Shown: positions 40,977-48,969 of the stretch, piece after piece | Layout: every line of letters begins with the position of its first letter | Position numbering within the stretch: the first letter of the stretch is position 1 | Assembly: GCF_045866565.1 (NCBI RefSeq) | Contig: NZ_BAAFZV010000002.1 | Span: 62,001 to 126,000 of the forward strand | DNA length: 64,000 bases | Source of the DNA: Cognatilysobacter claricitrinus | GTDB lineage: Bacteria; Pseudomonadota; Gammaproteobacteria; Xanthomonadales; Xanthomonadaceae | Reading direction: 5' to 3' | Program-made: the position numbers and the translations under genes | The notes under the pieces: generated by a model | What the model was told of the DNA's origin: nothing | What the model saw: the letters and a program-made list of their open reading frames with translations, nothing else | The model's database searches: none

Positions 40977-42584
40977 TCAGCGGGTCGACGAGGTGACGGC
41001 CGCTCCCGCCCAGGCGCGGTTCACCGCGTTGTATTCGGGCGAGTTCAGGCCGTACAGGTCGCGCGCCGCATTGAGCGAGTAGGTGCGCGCCTGGGCGTAG
41101 GTCGTGCTGGACGTGAAGTAGACGTCCATCGCGCGATACCAGATCGCCGCCGCCTTGCTCCGACCGATGCCGACGATGCCGGTGTCGCCGTTGCAGACAA
41201 GCGAGGCCGGGGTGAGGTTGTACGTCGTACCCACACCGAACCCGGCCGGCACCACCGCGCCTTCGGCCAGCAGGTAGAAGAAGCGGTTGGCGACGCCGGA
41301 TGTGTAGTGCGGATCGTCGAAGTAGCTGAAGCGGCGATTGCGCGGATAACAGGCGAACGATGCACCGTCCATGTCCTGCTTGAACATGCGGCGCAACGCC
41401 TTGGTGTTGTCCGGGTTGGAGTTGTAGATCTCCTCGCCGATCAGGTAGTCGCCCGGGTCGTTCGCGTTCGCGACCGAGAACTCGACCATCGTGCCCATGA
41501 TGTCGGACGAGCCTTCGTTGAGGCCGCCGGCGTCGCGCGAGTAGGCGAGCCCGTTCACTGCAGCCGTCACGCCGTGCGTCATTTCGTGGCCGGCGACATC
41601 CAGCGCGACCAGCGGGCGGTAGGTCGAGCCGTCGCCGTCGCCATAGCGCATGCAGAAGCACGAGTCCTGCCACGACGCGTTGACCCAGTTGGTGCCGACA
41701 TGCACCAGGCTCTTCGCGCCCTTTCCGTCGTTCTTGATCCCGTTGCGGCCGAACGTGTTCTTGTAGAAGTCCCACGTCGCGGCGACGCCGTAGTGCGCGT
41801 CGACCGCCGCCGTCGCGCGATCGCTCGTTGCGCCGTTGCCCCAGGCGTTGTCGACGTCGGTGAAGATCGTGCCGGTGGTCGAGCTGGTCGAGCCGTTGTG
41901 GTTGTCGAGCGTCGTGCCGCTACCGCGCACGGTGTCGCGCAGCTCGTAGCCGCCGGTGACGGAGTTGGTGTCGATCGACACCGTGCCCAGCGTGAGTGAA
42001 TCACCCGTGCCGACCGCCGCCGCGGTTTCGACCGCATCCCAGCGGTCCAGCAGCCGGCCGCTGCGGGCGTCGACGATGTAATGCATCTCGGTCGGCGTGC
42101 TGTCGGGCTTGAAGCCGCTCATGACGACTTCCCAACCCAGCGCGGGCACGGCGTCGCGGGCGAACACGACCTTGCGCGCCGTCGGCATGCCCTGGAAGCC
42201 CGTGCCGAAATCCGCACCGGCGACGACGATCGCGTCCTGCGCGCCGATGCGCGCCGCGATGTCGGGCCGGAGCGTGGTCGCCACCCCGAGCGATGCGCCC
42301 TGCAGCTGGCCGTTGCGCGAATGGGTGACGAAGTCGCCGCCGATCACCGGCAGGCCGAGATAGCTGCGGGTGAAGCGCGCATGTTCGGTGCCGTCGCGGT
42401 CGACGATGACGTTGCGCACGGCGAATGCATCGCCGTCGGCAGCCGCGATCGTGGCGCGATGGCTGTCGAGCAGCGCGCGAGCGCGGCTGGCGGCCGGCGA
42501 CGAATCGGCCGCGACGACGGACCAGGCCGAGGCGCCCAGCGCCGCAACGACGGCAAGGCAGAGAAGGGACGTGGTGTTCGACAT
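40977..42584 (-). CDS. Secreted M4 (thermolysin-type) metalloprotease, copy 1
   Basis: A 535-residue preproprotease. Signal residues 1-25, a FTP-type propeptide to about residue 200 (SRARALLDSHRATIAAADGD, PVIGGDFVTHSRNGQ, VVMSGFKPDSTPTEMHYIVD), then the peptidase M4 domain with VAGHEMTHGVTAAVNGLAYS (HExxH zinc site), LNEGSSDIMGTMVEF with the third ligand Glu, and YYKSxxDPHYTSG-like DDPHYTSGVANRFFYLL carrying the catalytic His region. Cys pair CFC at the calcium/zinc region. It digests extracellular proteins after export by the type II pathway. AGGTG precedes ATG 42584. Near-identical copy at 42888. Confidence 0.95.
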   Translation of the reverse strand: MSNTTSLLCLAVVAALGASAWSVVAADSSPAASRARALLDSHRATIAAADGDAFAVRNVIVDRDGTEHARFTRSYLGLPVIGGDFVTHSRNGQLQGASLGVATTLRPDIAARIGAQDAIVVAGADFGTGFQGMPTARKVVFARDAVPALGWEVVMSGFKPDSTPTEMHYIVDARSGRLLDRWDAVETAAAVGTGDSLTLGTVSIDTNSVTGGYELRDTVRGSGTTLDNHNGSTSSTTGTIFTDVDNAWGNGATSDRATAAVDAHYGVAATWDFYKNTFGRNGIKNDGKGAKSLVHVGTNWVNASWQDSCFCMRYGDGDGSTYRPLVALDVAGHEMTHGVTAAVNGLAYSRDAGGLNEGSSDIMGTMVEFSVANANDPGDYLIGEEIYNSNPDNTKALRRMFKQDMDGASFACYPRNRRFSYFDDPHYTSGVANRFFYLLAEGAVVPAGFGVGTTYNLTPASLVCNGDTGIVGIGRSKAAAIWYRAMDVYFTSSTTYAQARTYSLNAARDLYGLNSPEYNAVNRAWAGAAVTSSTR

Positions 42585-42887
42585 GGCAGGCACCTGTGGG
42601 TTCGGGGGAGGACCGCGCAACGCGGAACGCGCCGGCCTTCATGGCCGGCACGGCGACCCAGTCCCGAGCGGCATCCTGCGATCGACCCGACGGAAACGTC
42701 CGTGTGCTTCCAATCCGTACAGGCCCGGATGCCTGATCCGGGAATGTGACGCCCGTCAAAAAATAAACCCATCCCGAACGGAGCGGACCGGCACCGGCCG
42801 CATTTTCCGTGCCGTCCGTCGGAAGTGCGGGCGCGAACGAAAACGGCCCGCCGAAGCGGGCCGTTCCGAAACTGCCGACGAGGCGGA
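42585..42887. other. Promoter and leader region of protease copy 1, plus terminator of copy 2
   Basis: No gene is seen. It holds the probable terminator of copy 2 (42842-42865), an ATTTTTTGACGG-like A/T-rich start region on the minus strand, a TGACG-CC-CGTCA palindrome (42747-42758), and CCCGGAT/ATCCGGG (42724-42742). A CAGGATGCCGC segment near 42670 also occurs in the leader of copy 2, so the duplication seems to have included the leader. Confidence 0.6.
42842..42866 (-). terminator. Intrinsic terminator of protease copy 2
   Basis: AACGGCCCGC (42842-42851), loop CGAA, GCGGGCCGTT (42856-42865). Read on the minus strand it follows the stop at 42888; the stem and loop are almost those of the terminator after copy 1 (40929). 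Confidence 0.6.
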
Positions 42888-44480
42888 TCAGTTGACGCTG
42901 GTGGCCGTCCACGCGCGGGCGACCGCGGTGTACTCCGGCGAGTTCAGGCCGTACAGGTCCTTGGCGGCGTTGAGCGTCGCCGTGCGGGCCTGCGGATAGG
43001 TCGTGCTGGAGGTGAAGTAGACGTCCATCGCGCGGTACCAGATCGCCGCGGCCTTGGTGCGGCCGATGCCGACGACGCCGGTGTCGCCATTGCAGACCAG
43101 CGACGCCGGGGTGAGGTTGTACGTCGTACCCGCGCCGAACCCGGCCGGCACCACGGCGCCTTCGGCCAACAGGTAGAAGAAGCGGTTGGCGACGCCCGAC
43201 GTGTAGTGCGGATCGTCGGTGCGACGGAACGCGCGGCCCGGATAGCAGACGTACGACGCACCGTCGAGGTTCTGCTTGAACATGCGACGCAGGGCCTTGG
43301 TGCCGTCGTTGACGTTGTAGATCTTCTCGCCGATCAGGTAGTCGCCGGGATCGTTGGCATTCGCGACCGAGAACTCGACCATCGTGCCCATGATGTCGGA
43401 CGAGCCTTCGTTGAGCCCGCCGGCATCGCCCGAATACGCGAGGCCGTTCACCGCGCTGGTCACGCCGTGCGTCATTTCGTGGCCGGCCACGTCGAGCGCG
43501 ACCAGCGGCTTGTACGTCGCGCCGTCGCCATCGCCGTAGCGCATGCAGAAGCACGCATCCGACCACGACGCGTTGACCCAGTTCGTACCGACGTGCACGA
43601 GGCTCAGCGCGCCCTTGCCGTCGTTCTTGATGCCGTTACGGCCGAACGTGTTCTTGTAGTAGTCCCACGTCGCCGCGACACCGTAGGCCGCATCGACCGC
43701 AGCTGTCGCGCGGTCGCTGTTGCTGCCGTTGCCCCAGGTGTTGTCGGCGTCGGTGAAGATCGTGCCGGTCGTGGACGTCGTCGCGCCGTTGTGGTTGTCC
43801 TCGCTCAGGCCGCCACCGCGCACGGTGTCGCGCATCTCGTAGCCGCCGCTGATCGAATTGGTGTTGATCGACACCGTGCCCAGTGTCAGAGAGTTGCCGG
43901 TGCCGGTCGCCGCGGCGGTTTCAACGGCGTCCCAGCTGTCGAGGATGCGGCCGTTGTTGGCGTCGACGAAGTAGTGCATCTCGGTCGGCGTCTGGTCGCG
44001 CTTGGCGCCGCTCATCACGACTTCCCAAGCCAGCACCGGCGCGGCGTCGCGTGCGTACACGACCTTGCGCGCCGTCGGCATACCCTGGAAGCCGGTGCCG
44101 AATTCCGCGCCGGCGGCGACGATGGCGTCACTGGAGCCGATGCGCGCCGCGATGTTCGGGCGCTGCAGCGAGCGGAAGGTCATCGATGCGCCACGCATCT
44201 GGCCGTCGTGCGAATGGGTGACGAAGTCGCCGCCGATCACCGGCAGGCCAAGGTAGGTGCGGTTGAAGCGGACGTGCTCGGTGCCGTCGCGGTCGACGAC
44301 GACGTTGCGCACCGAGTAGGCGTCGCCATCGGCGCCGGCGAGCAGCGAACGGTTGGCGTCGACCAGGCCGCGCGCGCGATCAGCGGCCGGCGAAGCGCCG
44401 GTAGCGGCGAGCGAGTAGGCGGAGACGCCGAGCGCAGCCAGGACGGCGGCTGCGAGAACGCGGGACTTCGTATTCGACAT
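42888..44480 (-). CDS. Secreted M4 (thermolysin-type) metalloprotease, copy 2
   Basis: A 530-residue preproprotease with signal residues 1-26 (AAAVLAALGVSAYSLAATGA), propeptide and M4 domain. DVAGHEMTHGVTSAVNGLAY provides HExxH, GLNEGSSDIMGTMVEFSVAN the Glu ligand and DDPHYTSGVANRFFYLL the C-terminal active-site segment. It shares very long identical stretches with copy 1 (CFCMRYGDGDG, GTTYNLTPASLVCNGDTG), including the cysteine spacing. GAGGG before ATG 44480 sets the start. Tandem copies suggest recent duplication; some divergence lies near the propeptide and in one loop (RAFRRTDDPHYTSG versus NRRFSYFDDPHYTSG). Confidence 0.95.
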   Translation of the reverse strand: MSNTKSRVLAAAVLAALGVSAYSLAATGASPAADRARGLVDANRSLLAGADGDAYSVRNVVVDRDGTEHVRFNRTYLGLPVIGGDFVTHSHDGQMRGASMTFRSLQRPNIAARIGSSDAIVAAGAEFGTGFQGMPTARKVVYARDAAPVLAWEVVMSGAKRDQTPTEMHYFVDANNGRILDSWDAVETAAATGTGNSLTLGTVSINTNSISGGYEMRDTVRGGGLSEDNHNGATTSTTGTIFTDADNTWGNGSNSDRATAAVDAAYGVAATWDYYKNTFGRNGIKNDGKGALSLVHVGTNWVNASWSDACFCMRYGDGDGATYKPLVALDVAGHEMTHGVTSAVNGLAYSGDAGGLNEGSSDIMGTMVEFSVANANDPGDYLIGEKIYNVNDGTKALRRMFKQNLDGASYVCYPGRAFRRTDDPHYTSGVANRFFYLLAEGAVVPAGFGAGTTYNLTPASLVCNGDTGVVGIGRTKAAAIWYRAMDVYFTSSTTYPQARTATLNAAKDLYGLNSPEYTAVARAWTATSVN

Positions 44481-44869
44481 GGAAACCCTCGAAATTCGGG
44501 AGAGAGATGGGTCTTGCGACCGCGGAGACCGCGGCCACCTCACGACTCCGGCGGCGTCCTGTCGGCGCGGCGCATGGGTAACGTCGAACGTACGGAAACC
44601 GGACGTCGCGCCTGTCACCAATGTTTCAAAAAGTGACAGCCCGCAAGAAAAATGACCTGAAGAGGACAGGTGCCGCCGCACCCGTCGGGATTCATGCGGC
44701 GGCGCATCACGAAAAGCGCCAGCGCGGCGGAGCGCGGTCGTCCCGTGCATGCGCTGGCAGCGGGCTGTCGATGTGGTTCGGCGCGTACGGCCGCCGTGCG
44801 AAACTTTGCGCACGGTCACGCGGCGGAACGCCCGGGCTGGTGCCGCCAACTTGTGGACCCCGAGCCTTC
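44481..44869. other. Divergent promoter region between protease copy 2 and the oxidoreductase
   Basis: No gene is supported. It contains the leader of copy 2, the inverted repeat CTGTCAC/GTGACAG (44612-44639) and the beginning of the oxidoreductase transcript. ATG codons at 44621 and 44770 in frame with that gene add non-family residues and were not used. Confidence 0.6.
44612..44639. promoter_or_regulatory. Inverted repeat upstream of protease copy 2
   Basis: CTGTCAC (44612-44618), 14-base spacer containing TTTCAAAAA, GTGACAG (44633-44639). A symmetric 7-bp arm pair about 130 bases before the protease start, resembling a CRP-type half-site arrangement but with reversed orientation. Candidate operator only. 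Confidence 0.4.
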
Positions 44870-46141
44870 GTGACCGCCGAAACGCCGACCTCGACCGACA
44901 TCCTGATCATCGGCGGCGGCGTCATCGGGCTGGCCTCGGCGCTGGCGCTGGCCCAAAGCGGGCGCGCGGTGCGGGTGATCGACGCCGGGCGCATCGGCGG
45001 TGGCAGCTCCCACGGCAACTGCGGAACCATCACGCCCAGCCACGCACCACCACTTGCCGCGCCCGGCATGGTGGCGCGCGCCCTGTCGATGATGCTGACG
45101 CCCGACGCGCCGCTGTACATCCGGCCGCGCTTCGATCCCGCGTTGTGGGGCTGGCTGTGGGCGCTGCGCGGGCGCTGCAACCCGCGGCACTGGCGCGAGA
45201 GCGCGATCGCGAAGGCGGCGCTGCTCCACGACTCGCGACGCCGCCTCGAGGCCTGGGTCGCGCAGTACCGGCTCGACTGCGAGTTCCAGCCGACTGGCGA
45301 GGACTACGTCTTCCGCGACGCAGGCCGTTTCGAGCACGGGCAACGCGAAATCCCGCTGCTGCGCGAGTTCGGTATCGACGTCCAGCTGATCGACGGCGCG
45401 GCGTACGAACGCGACGAACCATCGATGCGACCGGGTGTTGCGGGTACGATCCGGTTCGACGGCGACGCTGCGTTGCGCCCCGATCGCTACGTCGATGAAC
45501 TCGCACGCGCAGCGCGCGAGCGGGGCGTCGTCATCGATGAGCATCGTCCGCTTGTTGCGCTGGGCGACGCCGCGAACGGCTACGTCGCGCGGACGTCGCA
45601 GGGCGACGTCGAAGCGCGCGAGGTCGTCGTCGCCACCGGTGCATGGTCGCCGCGTCTCGCCGAAACACTGGGCCTGCGCTGGCTCGCGCGCACCATCCAG
45701 CCGGGCAAGGGCTATTCGATCACCTACGACCCGCCGGCATTGCTGCCGCGACGCCCGCTCGTGTTGCGCGAGCGCGCGGTCTGCGTGACGGCGTGGGCCA
45801 GCGGCTACCGGCTTGGCAGCACGATGGAGTTCTCCGGCTACGACGAACGCCTTGACGAGCGTCGGCTCGGCGCGCTGGAGCGGGGCGCGCGCGAGTACCT
45901 GCGCGACCCCGTTGGCCCGCGCGTGCGCGAACGCTGGTTCGGCTGGCGTCCGATGTCGATCGACGACGTGCCCATGATCGGCGCCGTGCCGGGCCGTCGC
46001 GGCCTGTGGCTGGCCACCGGGCACGGAATGATGGGCGTCGGCATGAGCGCGGGCACCGGCCAGCTGCTTGCGGATCTCGTCGGCGGCCGTGCGCCCGCGA
46101 TCGACCCCGCGCCGTATCGACCCGACCGTTTCGTGCGTTGA
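44870..46141 (+). CDS. FAD-dependent amino acid oxidoreductase (DadA-like)
   Basis: A 423-residue flavoprotein starting at GTG 44870. DILIIGGGVIGLASALALAQ binds the ADP of FAD, RIGGGSSHGNCGTITPSHAP is a conserved loop of D-amino-acid dehydrogenase-type enzymes, and FGWRPMSIDDVPMIGAVPGR then GLWLATGHGMMGVGMSAGTG form the C-terminal FAD region. It oxidises a D-amino acid or hydroxyproline-type substrate to an imino acid, passing electrons to the respiratory chain. Substrate unknown. GTG opens at the Rossmann fold; an upstream ORF extension has no family match. 59 bases before gor. Confidence 0.85.
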   Translation: MTAETPTSTDILIIGGGVIGLASALALAQSGRAVRVIDAGRIGGGSSHGNCGTITPSHAPPLAAPGMVARALSMMLTPDAPLYIRPRFDPALWGWLWALRGRCNPRHWRESAIAKAALLHDSRRRLEAWVAQYRLDCEFQPTGEDYVFRDAGRFEHGQREIPLLREFGIDVQLIDGAAYERDEPSMRPGVAGTIRFDGDAALRPDRYVDELARAARERGVVIDEHRPLVALGDAANGYVARTSQGDVEAREVVVATGAWSPRLAETLGLRWLARTIQPGKGYSITYDPPALLPRRPLVLRERAVCVTAWASGYRLGSTMEFSGYDERLDERRLGALERGAREYLRDPVGPRVRERWFGWRPMSIDDVPMIGAVPGRRGLWLATGHGMMGVGMSAGTGQLLADLVGGRAPAIDPAPYRPDRFVR

Positions 46142-46200
46142 CCGCAACCGCGTAACGCGCCCCGCGGCGTAATGCAGCGTCCATTCTTTCCGAGCACGCC

Positions 46201-47562
46201 ATGTCCGACACGCCCGCAACCACCGATTTCGACCTGATCGTGATCGGCGGCGGCTCGGGCGGACTCGCCGGCGCGTTCCGCGCGGCCGAACACGGCGCGC
46301 GCGTCGCGTTGCTGGAACCGAATGCGCTCGGTGGCACCTGCGTCAACGTGGGCTGCGTGCCCAAGAAGGCGATGTGGCTGGCGGCGGAAGTCGCCGGAAA
46401 ACTGCGGCAGGCGGGATCGCTGGGTTTCCCGGCTGCATCGTGCACGCTCGACTGGCCGACCTTCGTCGCGCACCGCGAGCGATACATCGAAAACATCCAC
46501 GCGAGTTACCGCCGTCGCCTCGACGCGGCCGGCATCGCGCTGATGCCCGTGCGCGGAACCATGCTCGACGCGCGCCGCGTGCGCAGGTCCGATGGCGTCG
46601 TGCTCACCGCGTCGCACGTACTGATCGCGACCGGCGGCCATCCCGTCAAACCCGACATTCCGGGTGCCGAGCTCGGTGGTGTGTCCGACGATTTCTTCGC
46701 ATGGCGCGCTGCGCCGGCGAGCGTCGCCGTGATCGGTGGCGGCTACATCGCCGTCGAACTGGCCGGAGTGCTGCAGGCCTTGGGCAGCCGCGTCACGCTG
46801 CGTGCGCGCGGCCGCCTGCTGGAGGGTTTCGACGACGACATCACCGCGCAGCTCGTCGACGACTACCGCCAGCACGGTGTCGACGTGCAGCTCGCGACGC
46901 CGACGGCCGCGCTCGAACGTGTCGACGGTGGCATCCGTTTGCGCAACGGTGACGGCACGTGGACCGCGCCGGTCGAGCAGGTGCTGTTCGCGACGGGGCG
47001 TCGTCCCAACATCGAAGGCCTCGGGCTCGATGCTGCCGGCATCGCGCTCGACGCGGGTGGTTTCGTGCCGGTCGATGCGTACAACCACACGATCGTCGAC
47101 GGCGTGTTCGCAGTGGGCGACGTGACGCCGTCGCCCGCGCTGACGCCGGTCGCGATCGCCGCCGCGCGCCGGCTGATGGACCGCGTATTCACTGCACGCA
47201 CGCGCACACCGCTCGCGCTCGACGATGTGCCGACCGTGGTGTTCTCGCATCCGCCGATCGGCCGCGTCGGCCTGTCCGAAAGCGCGGCGCGCGACACGTA
47301 CGGCGACGACGTGCACGTGCTGCGTGCCGGCTTCCGTCCAATGTTGCACGCGCTCGCCGAATCGCCGCAGCGCAGCCTGTTCAAGATCGTCTGCACGGGC
47401 GAGGAACGCCGCGTTGTCGGCCTGCACCTGCTCGGCGACGCCGCCGACGAAATGCTGCAGGGCTTCGCCGTCGCGATGCGGCGCGGGCTCACGCTCGACG
47501 ACCTGCACGATACGATCGCGATCCACCCGACCAGCGCCGAGGAAGTCGTGCTGATGCGTTGA
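46201..47562 (+). CDS. gor: Glutathione reductase
   Basis: A 453-residue pyridine nucleotide-disulfide oxidoreductase keeping glutathione reduced with NADPH. DLIVIGGGSGGLAGAFRAAE is the FAD fold, LGGTCVNVGCVPKKAMWLAA contains the redox cysteines, ASVAVIGGGYIAVELAGVLQ is the NADPH fold with VTLRARGRLL, and HPTSAEEVVLMR provides the C-terminal active-site His/Glu. Full length for the family. Sits between the oxidoreductase and hutG, 17 bases before the latter, suggesting one transcript. Confidence 0.96.
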   Translation: MSDTPATTDFDLIVIGGGSGGLAGAFRAAEHGARVALLEPNALGGTCVNVGCVPKKAMWLAAEVAGKLRQAGSLGFPAASCTLDWPTFVAHRERYIENIHASYRRRLDAAGIALMPVRGTMLDARRVRRSDGVVLTASHVLIATGGHPVKPDIPGAELGGVSDDFFAWRAAPASVAVIGGGYIAVELAGVLQALGSRVTLRARGRLLEGFDDDITAQLVDDYRQHGVDVQLATPTAALERVDGGIRLRNGDGTWTAPVEQVLFATGRRPNIEGLGLDAAGIALDAGGFVPVDAYNHTIVDGVFAVGDVTPSPALTPVAIAAARRLMDRVFTARTRTPLALDDVPTVVFSHPPIGRVGLSESAARDTYGDDVHVLRAGFRPMLHALAESPQRSLFKIVCTGEERRVVGLHLLGDAADEMLQGFAVAMRRGLTLDDLHDTIAIHPTSAEEVVLMR

Positions 47563-47579
47563 GCATCGCGCCATCCACC

Positions 47580-48395
47580 ATGACCGACGACATCCTCACG
47601 ACCGACACGTTCACCCTGTATCGCGGTCGTGCGCCGTTGCTGGTGAGCCTGCCGCACGACGGCAGCGCGATTCCGGCGGGCCTCGCATCGCGCATGACCG
47701 ACGCTGCACGACGCGCGCCCGACACCGATTGGCACGTCTCGCGCCTGTACGCATTCGCACGCGACCGACTCGGCGCATCGCTGCTGGTGCCGCGGTATTC
47801 GCGCTACGTCGTCGACCTGAATCGTCCGCCCGACGATACGTCGCTGTATCCCGGGCAGAACACGACCGGCCTGTGCCCGACGCGCCGCTTCACCGGCGAC
47901 GACGTGTATCTCGACGGCGCGCAACCCGACGAAAGCGAAGTGCGTTCGCGCGTCGACACCTACTGGCGCCCGTACCACGGCGCGCTCCAGTCCGAACTCG
48001 CGCGCTTGCGCGACGCACACGGCCGCGTGGTGTTGTGGGAAGGCCATTCGATTCGCGGCAGCGATCTGCCGTTCCTGTTCGAAGGCCGGCTGCCGGATCT
48101 CAACCTTGGAACGTCGGGTGGCGCGAGTTGCGCGTCGGACTTGCAGGCCTCGCTCGAGCAGGTGCTCGCGACGCAGCCCGCGTTCGACTGGGTCGCGAAC
48201 GGACGTTTCCGTGGCGGCTACATCACGCGTCACTACGGGCGGCCGGACGACGGCGTCGATGCGATCCAGCTCGAAACCAGCCAGCGCACCTACATGGATG
48301 AAGACAGCTTCGCCTACGACGACGTCAAGGCGCTCGCGCTGCAGGCGGTCTTGGAGAAACTGCTACGCGCGGCGCTCCAGCGCGCGTCGCGCTGA
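47580..48395 (+). CDS. hutG: N-formylglutamate deformylase
   Basis: A 271-residue enzyme that hydrolyses N-formyl-L-glutamate to glutamate and formate, the last step of the hutF-dependent histidine pathway. APLLVSLPHDGSAIPAG is the family opening with the metal-site His, RYSRYVVDLNRPPDD and LCPTRRFTGDDVYLDG follow, then VVLWEGHSIRGSDLPFLFEG with conserved His/Ser, and QLETSQRTYMDED near the end. Located 45 kb from hutF and hutI and immediately after gor. A split pathway is odd; other hut genes in this species may lie elsewhere. Confidence 0.95.
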   Translation: MTDDILTTDTFTLYRGRAPLLVSLPHDGSAIPAGLASRMTDAARRAPDTDWHVSRLYAFARDRLGASLLVPRYSRYVVDLNRPPDDTSLYPGQNTTGLCPTRRFTGDDVYLDGAQPDESEVRSRVDTYWRPYHGALQSELARLRDAHGRVVLWEGHSIRGSDLPFLFEGRLPDLNLGTSGGASCASDLQASLEQVLATQPAFDWVANGRFRGGYITRHYGRPDDGVDAIQLETSQRTYMDEDSFAYDDVKALALQAVLEKLLRAALQRASR

Positions 48396-48398
48396 CGC

Positions 48399-48806
48399 CT
48401 ACCAGAGGCAATCCTTGCATCGCCCCTCGACGTTGGCGACCACGCGCTTGAGGCCATCCATCGTCTTCATCAACGCACGCGGTTTCGCATTCAGCGCCGG
48501 GTCCGTCGCGTCCAGCCACTGGTCCATGCGTTCGGTCGACCCATAGACGTCGCCCAGGCCACGGTGCAGGCGTACGAGCAGCAACAGGTGCCGGGCAAGG
48601 TCGCTGCCGGATGGGACGCGCGCGCTGCCGTTCTGGATCGTCGCGACCATGGCGTCGTCCACCCCCAGCAATCCCGCCAACTCGCCGGCGCCGAGCCGCA
48701 ACGCGGCGAGCGCGCGGCGCGCATCGAGCGCGAGTGCTTCCGGGGACGACCGGCCGTCGCCATGCGCAACGTGGACGGCGTGATGGTGCTGATTAGGAAT
48801 GCCCAT
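48399..48806 (-). CDS. Orphan MbcA/ParS/Xre-type antitoxin-like protein
   Basis: A 135-residue protein. ARRALAALRLGAGELAGLLG and VDDAMVATIQNGSARVPSGS form a helix-turn-helix, followed by LLLLVRLHRGLGDVYGSTER, MDQWLDATDPALNAKPRALM, which match the C-terminal DUF2384 toxin-binding region of Xre/MbcA/ParS antitoxins. Such proteins neutralise RES-domain toxins, but no toxin gene lies beside it (hutG and parE flank it). It may be an orphan, a solitary regulator or have lost its partner. Start ATG 48806. Confidence 0.72.
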   Translation of the reverse strand: MGIPNQHHHAVHVAHGDGRSSPEALALDARRALAALRLGAGELAGLLGVDDAMVATIQNGSARVPSGSDLARHLLLLVRLHRGLGDVYGSTERMDQWLDATDPALNAKPRALMKTMDGLKRVVANVEGRCKDCLW

Positions 48807-48923
48807 GTCGCGAGGTTCCCTGAGCCGACATGACGGCGAGGTACACGACGACGCTTTCAACCTGCAATTTCATTCATGCGGCAGAGGTGCGCACGAACGC
48901 ATATCCAAATGTCCCGCCAAGCC

Positions 48924-48952
48924 AAAAAAAAAGCCCGCACGATGCGGGCTTT
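48924..48952 (-). terminator. Intrinsic terminator of parE
   Basis: AAAGCCCGCA (48930-48939), loop CGA, TGCGGGCTTT (48943-48952), flanked by nine A residues at 48924-48932 that become a U-run on the minus strand after parE. A textbook terminator; the T/C-rich right flank gives weaker activity the other way. Confidence 0.92.
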
Positions 48953-48969
48953 CTCTCATGCGACGGGCT

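Noticed and set aside
44621..44869. N-terminal extension of the FAD oxidoreductase from ATG 44621
   Set aside because: These 83 residues are Arg/Ala/Gly-rich and unlike a flavoprotein N-terminus; the GTG at 44870 lies just before the Rossmann fold and gives the family length.
48399..48950. A complete toxin-antitoxin pair
   Set aside because: Only the antitoxin-like gene is found; the flanking genes are hutG and parE, and the gap is too short for a RES toxin.
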